Below are positions 57,401-64,000 of a stretch of DNA of 64,000 bases, in pieces. The notes under the pieces are model-generated. The model saw only the letters and a list, made by a program, of their open reading frames with translations. It had not been told where the DNA came from and did no database searches. The stretch's first letter is position 1; the number at the start of each line of letters is the position of its first letter. The position numbers and the translations under genes are program-made. The DNA is from Gordionus sp. m RMFG-2023 (lineage: Eukaryota; Nematomorpha; Gordioida; Chordodea; Parachordodidae). The stretch lies in the NCBI RefSeq assembly GCF_954871325.1, contig NC_088775.1:87459561-87523560 (forward strand), given 5' to 3'.

Positions 57401-57946
57401 AAGTCAAAATACAATATAAAGGCTTAATTATTAGTTATTACACTTCCATTTATTATAAATACTCTTCTTTTGAAAATTAAACTAATATAATAGTAATATT
57501 AAAAAATAAATGCCTAATTATTATATATAAATAACAAAACAAAGATTAACTCTTCATCAAATATTTTATTAATTATACTGTATCTAATAATTCATTTTTT
57601 TTATAAAGTATCTTTATCTAGATTCTATTTCTGTAGGACCTGCTCAACTCAGGAATGTAATAAATTAAATTTAAACATGTTGACATTAAGATTATCAGAT
57701 AAAAAAAATTTAAAAGAATTACTTGTAAATGTCTCTTTAAGTTCGAGGATGATATTTTGAAAGATGATATTATCTTCAGAGACAGCATTTGGTGCTGATC
57801 ATATTATAAGAGTTGCTTTCATCCATTTCACATAAAGTAAAATACTTACGTAATTTCAAAAATGGTAAAAGATTCTCATTCTCACTTATATCTGCTGTTA
57901 CATCAATAGTAGAAGCAATAGAATCTTCTAAATCTATAATGGACAT
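54466..57946 (-). pseudogene. hAT transposase gene of the 54208-58322 element
   Basis: Minus strand, in order: a candidate first exon 57946-57850 (MSIIDLEDSIASTIDVTAD, donor GTAAG); a block around 56555-56222 (KYITASRQSKLNFNNLNL and KTFSPATKIICRQTLGNRI, then ADCWSGHRR, the first catalytic Asp block); after a 40-nt intron, ALIGLTAHWLDPLTLKRK to TANGTNFIKAF; 55915-55464 with PNKTRWNSYYQSMKLIDK; an exon from about 55426 (VMEPLAISLKILERED, LTPVLSILIDKLTK); and a last exon with LIHPKFKLNWPYIN and the dimerisation block PSSAPVERLFSKAKHVLNE. Breaks: a frame change after RFPSLYEDSNILA near 54815, and a TGA within the terminal block near 54467. A BED-type finger was not found. Confidence 0.85.
56732..57164. 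repeat. Two-copy tandem duplication inside the hAT
   Basis: The unit of about 215 bp begins AAGGGTTCAACA and contains AAGTTGCCCAAGATGATAT and GGCATTTAAGAACT. The first copy is 56737-56953, the second 56954-57164. The plus-strand frame at 57073-57285 arises in the second copy and is not considered a gene. Confidence 0.8.
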
Positions 57947-58764
57947 TTACATTTACCGATTAAATAAATATTAATATATTATTATAAATTTATATTAAAT
58001 AACTTGTAAGAGCTCTAAATCTCGTAAAATTTAGGAAATGAATAAATATATTTAAATAAATGGTGGAATGGAAGTTGATAAAATATGAAGATAGATATTT
58101 TTTTTTAAAATAATATTTTAATTTAATTTTCAAAATTTTAATTTTATTTATTGCTTTTTAAGTAAAAAATTAATTTTTAAAAAGATCGGGATCGAATTTT
58201 AAACAAAATGATCTCGATTTCGATCCTCAATTTAAGTCAGAATCATAATTCTCGTAAAATTGACAAATTTGCGATCGAATCCAGGATCGTCGATCTTTTG
58301 ATTCGATCTTTTAACAACTCTGTGTGCTATAAATTAACGAAGTTACCTTTTTGAAGAAAATAAATTCTATTCTTTACCTTCTATAGGTAACGACTAAAAC
58401 ATTGCACGTTACTTAAAATTTTTTCTTAAATAATATGAAAAAAAAACATATTTTAATGTATTATAAATTTATTTTTAAATTTTATGATAATTTTCAGTCA
58501 AGATTGTTTATATAATTATTATTGAATCAATTAAGATTATTAATTTATAAACTTATTCTTCAATATTATAATTTATTTTATAAATAATTATGCCAAATTT
58601 CTTTAGATGAAGATGATTTAGCCTGCCCTGATCCCAATATGAAACATTTTTTACACCAAACAAAAAATTATGAGTATATAGTCTACATCTTATAAAATTG
58701 TGTCCCAACTCAAATATTTCCTTAATTATGGAATAAACATGGCAGTCTCAAAACTGTGCAGTTC

Positions 58765-59096
58765 AATGACATATATAATACCTAGACTGACGATTATTTC
58801 ATTAAAAGTGTACATCAATGCAAATCAGCTGGAGACGCCATCTTGGTTACACAAATCATTAAAATTTTAAACGAGAGCCTAATTTATTCCTATATCTGTT
58901 GCAAACTTTATTAAAGAATTACCGGATCATCGAGATAATAAGGAAGCAAGTTATCAAATTTAATAGTAGTTTTTAACAAGAGAATAATTACTATATGTGT
59001 TACCGAAATGGCGGGTTCAGCTGATTTGCTTTAACAACTCTTAAAAAATGCATTTTAATGAATGAATCGTCAGTCTAGGTATTATATATGTTATTG
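58765..59096. mobile_element. MITE with long inverted ends
   Basis: AATGACATATATAATACC + TAGACTGACGATT at the left pairs with AATCGTCAGTCTA + GGTATTATATATGTTATT at the right. A second pair lies further in: CAAATCAGCTGGAGACGCC and the inverse of GGCGGGTTCAGCTGATTTG. Together about 100 bp per side pair around an AT-rich core. The TA-rich tips leave the target duplication ambiguous (TA possible, as in Tc1/mariner derivatives). No coding capacity. Confidence 0.8.
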
Positions 59097-59296
59097 GTGC
59101 AGCCATTATAAGAAAAAAAATGAGAAGATATCTGATTAAACGGGTTATAACAAAATGGAACTCTTTTTATAATTACCTGAAATATAGTCATATTAAGGTG
59201 AATAACCAATTTGAGGAATGCGGAAATTTTTAGATTCTGACAAGTTATTCATATATATTTTGTGTGGTAGTGTTTATTTAAAGTTTTCAAAATAAA

Positions 59297-61376
59297 TGAT
59301 TGTTTATTTTATTTTAAATAATAATTTAATTTTATATAAAATATTTTAAAATTTTACATTTTTTTTATGTTCTCTTATCAAACTAAAAAATCAGGTTTAT
59401 ATAACAATTTTCATATTAATATATCAAAATTTATATAAAAAAAATCAATCTACACAATTTATAAAAAAAATAAATTTATATCAACATAAAAAAAAAACAA
59501 TTTAAAGGTTAGTATTAATCGGTCATATCAACATTCCACCCTTTAAAAAATGATCTTTCAGGTTTTTCTTGCATGTGAATCTTATCGTCTGTCATAGTCT
59601 TGGAAAATGATATTTATTTTGGTTATTCATATGATTGTTCAAGTCGTTCATAAGTCATTGTAGTCGTTGGCTTGATTCTATCACGTTGGTTTGTAAATAT
59701 CGTTCTGAGTACGCTGGCTCGTCGTCAAGCTCCGTCGTTATCATTGTCAATTTTACAAAATTGTTATTATCACCAATTGTAAAATTATCATTAATAAATA
59801 GGATTTCGGAATATATGAATAATTAGAGAATCGATCAAATTTGGATGTTAGAATAATAAAAGGATGATAAATCAACAAGATTGTTAGATAATATTTTTAG
59901 CGTTTATTTTATTTTTATAAGATATGTACGTCTGTACATCCATCTCTCTCTTCAGAAATTTAAACTTTATGCCCTTATTTTTTAATTTAAAAGTATTTTG
60001 AAATAATAATTATTCATTAGATTGTTTTTAGTAAAAAATAAGTTTTTGAGCCTTAAATTTTTAGAAAAAAATCTCTTCATCACATCCTTGAGTATTATTT
60101 TAGAATGAAGACGTTTAGTTTTTATATGACTTCTCTTAGTGATACTTTTAATTGTCTTCAAATTTATACCTTTCAATTTTTTTTATCGCATTTAGTAAGT
60201 CCTTTAATGATTATTTCCTTATTTTATTTAAAGTTTATTTCCTTATTTTCTTTAAAGTTTATTTCCTTATTTTCTATAATCACAAATGTTTCAAATTTTA
60301 TTATATAATTTATTTCTTTTAGTTTATAAGGTTTTAATTTAATATTTTTTTATACTAAAGATTTACAATTATAATGATAATTTCTTTTATAAAAATGTGT
60401 TTCTTTATCTAATTTTCTATTTTTATAATATTTCTCTTTAGATTTCCTAAAATTTTTATTAGAACAATTTTCTTTTATTTCTGTAGCCAATTTATAATTA
60501 CATAAACACTTTTATGTATATAATGTTTCATCATAACTTGAATTTAACTCTCTTGGAAACACTGCTTTCATGACTAAATATAATTCATCTGGTAAATTAC
60601 CTTTAAGCTTAGAGTATTCTTACTATCATGAAATTTTAAATAATCTTCTAACTTGTCAATGGACTTTGTTTTATTATTATTATCCCATATAGGTATATTC
60701 ATAATTTAGCGAAAAATTATTAAATTTTTTTAATTATTCTTCACTTTTTCAAATTAATCATTTCTTTTGTGTTTTTAGAATGATATAAATATTACATTCC
60801 AGAACTTTTTTTAACTGATTGTCTATGTTCTAGTAACTAAAATCATATTGTCTGTGGATTTTCGAATATTTTGTAAGTCATTATAGCCCAATTTTATTTA
60901 GTTCGTCTAATTTGATATATACCTCATCTGGTAGTCTTCTTGTAAAGGAACCTGCTTTTTCAATATCCGAGATCTGAGTGTCCTTTAAGATGTCTTCGAA
61001 TCAACTCAAAAAAAGATCGCCATTGCCTGAGTATATTGGAAATTCAATATTTATATTAACATTATTATTGGGAAACTTTTTTTATTTATTTATTAATTTA
61101 CGATTTCCTCGAATATGTAGCGGAACTGCCACCATAAAGTTTTCTAAGATAAGTGATTATTAATTTTATTTTAAATTAATAATTTAATTTTATATAATAT
61201 ATTTTAAAATTTTACATATTTTTTATGTTCTCTTATCAAACCAAAAAATCAGGTTTATATAACAATTTTCATATTAATATATCAAAATTTATATAAAAAA
61301 AATCAATCTACACAATTTATAAAAAAATCAATTTATATCAACATAAAAAAAACAATTTAAAGGTTAGTATTAATCA
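59297..61376 (-). mobile_element. Short fossil LTR element, gypsy-related
   Basis: Direct repeats of about 225 bp at 59297-59522 and 61152-61376 share TTATGTTCTCTTATCAAA and CAATTTAAAGGTTAGTATTA and look like LTRs, perhaps 93-95% alike, so it is of moderate age. The interior near 59640-59900 resembles the non-coding stretch next to the 3' end of the gypsy fossil (31830-32160), which gives the minus-strand orientation. At about 60530-60720 a minus-strand gag-like fragment remains; no pol is seen. At about 2.1 kb it is broken or a non-autonomous derivative, with several breaks in the coding remnant. Confidence 0.7.
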
Positions 61377-61639
61377 AAAAAATAACATTTTATATGTTAT
61401 GGAACCTGTTGCTACGGCTCATTCGATGTTAGAACATTTGGGATATCTCACACTCACGATAACTATTATAATAAAAAAATTTCTTATTTCAAGTTTTATA
61501 ATACGCCACTTATTAATACAATCCTACAAGTCATAGATAAAAGGTGCACAGTTGTAATATTATTTACAATATATATTTTAATTATGTTTATTTACAAATG
61601 GATTCGATCCATTTATAAGGATGAATATATAATATCAGC

Positions 61640-61990
61640 AATAATTCATCCGATACTTAAATTAGATTAGCATTGATAAAATTATAGGTCAACCAAGGTG
61701 GAATGCTTGTATATATATCCAATATTAGATAATATCCTTATAAAGATAAAGCAGATTTGATTCCTTTAATAAACAACACCTACCAGATTATTTTCTGATA
61801 AAGATAAAAAAATTTATACTGAAGGAAGATTCTTTTAAAGATGATCTATTAAGCATTTTTTAAAATAAAGATTATTTCATTTTTAAACAATTTCCCCAAT
61901 TGTATAATAAAACTCTCACATCCTCTGCCTCAGTTGAACGTGTGTTTAGTACGGCGAAAAATGTGTTGAGCTTTATAAATCATTAATAAT
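61640..61990 (+). pseudogene. hAT transposase C-terminal remnant of the outer element
   Basis: The frame around 61880-61985 reads FPQLYNKTLTSSASVERVFS then TAKNVLSFINH, the hAT dimerisation motif (compare PSSA.VERLFS). Upstream (about 61690) PRWNACIYIQY may be a trace of the preceding part, with stops. It fits being the 3' end of the transposase of the 54200-62225 element, on the plus strand. Confidence 0.7.
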
Positions 61991-62249
61991 ATTTTATTTT
62001 TGTATGTTTTATTTATATTACATATATAGGGAAAAAAATTATTATAAGAAGAATTTTATAATATATTATTTTTGTATTATATTATATGTATAAAATTTTT
62101 ATATATAATATTTAATTTTTCAAATAACAAGTAACGCGTTACTTTGTGAATAACTAGTAACGCGCGTTCTTTTTCTCACAAGGTAGAGTGTAGCGGTAAC
62201 GCGTTCCTTTTTTAAAAAGTCACTAGTTATATATCCATTCACTCATTAA

Positions 62250-62793
62250 CAGCGTCTACATGACAGGATTTTTACTGGATGCAAACCCCCTTCAAAAACT
62301 TTGCCTACCCCTCTAAAAAATTTCCGCCATCTTTGGCGGCGATATTTTCGCATTATTATTTTCACCTTTTTAATTATAATGATACTCTTTTCAGATAATT
62401 TATAAAGGATAATTTAAATTAATCTATCTCTACTACCAACTATCGATATATAAAGGATTTATTTTTTAGATAATAAATTGAATTAAATCCTCCATTATTT
62501 ACAATGAATTCTTTATTATAACATTATGAGCTAGCTGAAATATCTAAAAAAAGGATAGCAGAAAGTTTTATTTGGAAAACAATTTGTATGATAGTTTGCA
62601 ATATATAGATTTGGTCGATGAATTGTATTATAATAGTTCTATAATAAAAGTATTAATATAAATTTTGTCCTATTTCATCTCAAAATTCAATAGATAACCA
62701 CCAAAAAATTTATCCTACTCCCATTAAAGTCGCCTACCCCCTCAAAAAATAGGATGTGAACTGTTCCTACCCCTCCCGCTTATGTAGACGCTG
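62250..62793. mobile_element. Non-autonomous hAT, 544 bp
   Basis: The ends CAGCGTCTACATGACAGG and CTTATGTAGACGCTG are inverted (12 bp perfect) and flanked by the perfect 8-bp duplication CTCATTAA (62242-62249 and 62794-62801). Subterminal CCCCTTCAAAAACTTTGCC and GCCTACCCCCTCAAAAAATA blocks are also symmetric in character. No reading frame. Confidence 0.92.
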
Positions 62794-62801
62794 CTCATTA
62801 A

Positions 62802-64000
62802 CCAATAAATAAAAAACAACAAACAATATTCACCTTTTTTATTCCCCGAAAAGACACTAGTGTTGATGAATTTGTCAGTTCGTGTGATGATTCTTCTCAA
62901 CCTCTTCTTAAACATGATAAGTTTATCAAATTTAGCGTGATTTGATGATCAATACATGTCAACTATTAATATAATATTTAAAATAAATTGAAGAGGTCGA
63001 ATTTTCTTACAACTAGGCAAATTACTTTTTAAAATATCTATTTTCTTAAGTAAGTTAAGATTTCGAAAATGACATCTCACAATCTTACTTAAACGTTATA
63101 TCAATACATATCAAATACTAAAATAATACAGTTAAATCTAATTTAAGCATTGTTGGGACTAAGATTTGTTCCCAATATCCAAGCTTTTTTAAAACTCTTT
63201 AAAAACATATTTTACAATCTGTTATATTCTAAGTTTGTCAAAAATTAGTATAAAATGGTTGTATTCATAATAAAAATATATTAAATTTTATTAAATAAAA
63301 TAAGATATTATATTTATTGTTTATTTCGTATAATATGTTTTACGGAGTCTGATAATGTCTTCTCTGGATTTATGAATATCGTGAACATTTCCTTTAGAAA
63401 TATTAGATCTTTTAGCAAATTCTTTTTGAATATGATTAGAAATTTAATAATCAAATTTTTTAATTAATGATAACACGTTATATTTGTTTTATTAATAATT
63501 TTGTTAGTTGACATAAATATTTTTAAAAGAGTATATATTTTTATTATATAAGTGGATGAATACTAATATAAATCTGTAACTCACCTATAAAATGATTCAC
63601 ATTTATATACGTCTAAAAATAATACGTATTAATATATATTAAATTTACTCAAGTTTGAATTAATTCAAGAAGTTTTATTTCACAAACAATGTACTGCTCG
63701 ATCAACCTCGCAGCTCCCGGAATCATAATAATTTTAATTGTTAGTTTACGACAGACAAACATATAATATTGTCATAAGATATTATATATAATTATATATA
63801 ATGTATAAATACGCAATTACAACAAAAAACAACAAATACTTACATTATAGAAGTCCTACGCAAAAGGACAAAAAAATAGAAAACTAATTCTTCAAGATAG
63901 ACAGTTGCTCAATTTATCAAAGCATTTTTTATTAGGAATTTGATTGGACTCAAAATTTTGGTCAAATTAGTGAGTTGTCCAAATATTCAAAAATGCAAAT
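62802..64000. other. AT-rich window end, no supported gene
   Basis: Apart from the weak pogo-like trace, nothing is recognised. A GC-richer segment near 62845-62945 (frame RKDTSVDEFVSSCDDSSQPL then LKHDKFIKF on the plus strand) could be a host exon but lacks any known similarity and clean splice borders. Confidence 0.35.
63310..63515 (-). pseudogene. Possible pogo/Tigger-type transposase N-terminal remnant
   Basis: Minus strand, in one frame: ISNHIQKEFAKRSNISKGNV then HDIHKSREDIIRLRK, resembling the CENP-B/pogo helix-turn-helix (KEIA..F.IS..TV..I.K....I). A stop precedes it and nothing of the DDE domain is seen. Short enough that chance similarity is possible. Confidence 0.35.

Larger units (their letters stand above)
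54208..58322 (-). mobile_element. 4.1-kb hAT transposon with minus-strand transposase
   Basis: The ends CAAGCTTGTTAACCGAT and ATCTTTTAACAACTCTG are imperfect inverted repeats, flanked by the perfect 8-bp duplication TGTGCTAT (54200-54207 and 58323-58330). Subterminal GATCGGGATCG and GATCACGATC motifs occur at both ends. It encodes a multi-exon transposase (54466-57946, minus strand) and carries a two-copy tandem duplication (56732-57164) between the 5' and middle exons. The gene is damaged, so the copy is unlikely to move by itself. Confidence 0.92.
54200..62225. mobile_element. Old GTAACG-family hAT, interrupted by three later insertions
   Basis: The left end TGTGCTAT is separated from its continuation AAATTAACGAAGTTACC (58331) by the younger hAT; together they resemble the termini of 46998-48962. 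The right end is rich in GTAACGCG motifs (62125-62205) and finishes GTCACTA at 62225. Flanks GTTATAAG and GTTATATA match at six of eight. A hAT C-terminal dimerisation remnant lies just inside the right end (61880-61985), as expected for this layout. Inside are the younger hAT (54208-58322), a MITE (58765-59096) and an LTR fossil (59297-61376). The borders are inferred and less certain than for the perfect-duplication elements. Confidence 0.6.

Noticed and set aside
62845-62945. Possible host exon (frame with DEFVSSCDDSSQPLL)
   Set aside because: Too short, no splice borders or family similarity; left as a remark only.
1-64000. tRNA or rRNA genes
   Set aside because: I saw no tRNA A/B box pairs with a plausible cloverleaf and no rRNA-like GC-rich conserved sequence; a dedicated search could still find a missed tRNA.

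Overview
The window looks like nuclear DNA of an invertebrate animal. It is very A+T rich (roughly three quarters by eye). Its genes are interrupted by introns, several of them tiny (41, 44, 46, 52 and 55 nt), next to others of 1.4-9.4 kb. I recognise three host genes, all on the + strand: (1) the V-ATPase V1 subunit H gene, 12 coding exons over 7787-27580, giving a complete 555-residue reading frame; (2) a homologue of OSER1 (44686-45375), recognised by its conserved C-terminal tail; (3) a four-exon gene at 51880-52771 that resembles the N-terminal half of GPATCH2 (DDEQSDW motif) but has no G-patch domain. The species is not resolvable from these; any AT-rich invertebrate with mini-introns would fit.

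Nearly everything else is mobile DNA, dominated by hAT-superfamily DNA transposons. I could place ends and 8-bp (one 8-9 bp) target duplications for about a dozen insertions. Layout: 1-7500, a truncated GCGTAGC-ended element, a foldback element and two non-autonomous hATs; 7.8-27.6 kb, the V-ATPase gene, whose intron 6 holds a 7.6-kb palindrome of two head-to-head FLYWCH/MULE transposase genes; 29.3-31.0 kb, a GCGTAGC-ended element, a LINE remnant and a hAT MITE; 31.5-44.0 kb, a broken Ty3/gypsy LTR element (minus strand) interrupted by a 3.3-kb foldback hAT and by a 4.1-kb insertion that itself contains a 2.8-kb hAT; 44.4-45.7 kb, OSER1; 47.0-49.0 kb, a hAT inside a hAT; 51.9-52.8 kb, the GPATCH2-like gene; 54.2-62.2 kb, an old hAT broken up by a younger 4.1-kb hAT, a MITE and a short LTR fossil; 62.25-62.79 kb, one more hAT; 63.3-63.5 kb, a faint pogo-like remnant.

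The three host genes are not obviously related in function: a proton-pump regulator subunit, a stress-response protein and a putative nuclear protein. The most interesting signals are in and around the V-ATPase gene: a phase-0 72-nt candidate cassette exon in intron 4, a candidate alternative last exon with its own AATAAA in intron 11, and the giant palindrome in intron 6. The transposon record is notable for nesting order readable from target duplications, an inversion inside a TTF-type hAT transposase, and three kilobase-scale inverted repeats in 64 kb. I saw no tRNA, rRNA or CRISPR array. All exon joins are read by eye from splice signals, frame and family similarity; no search or alignment program was run.
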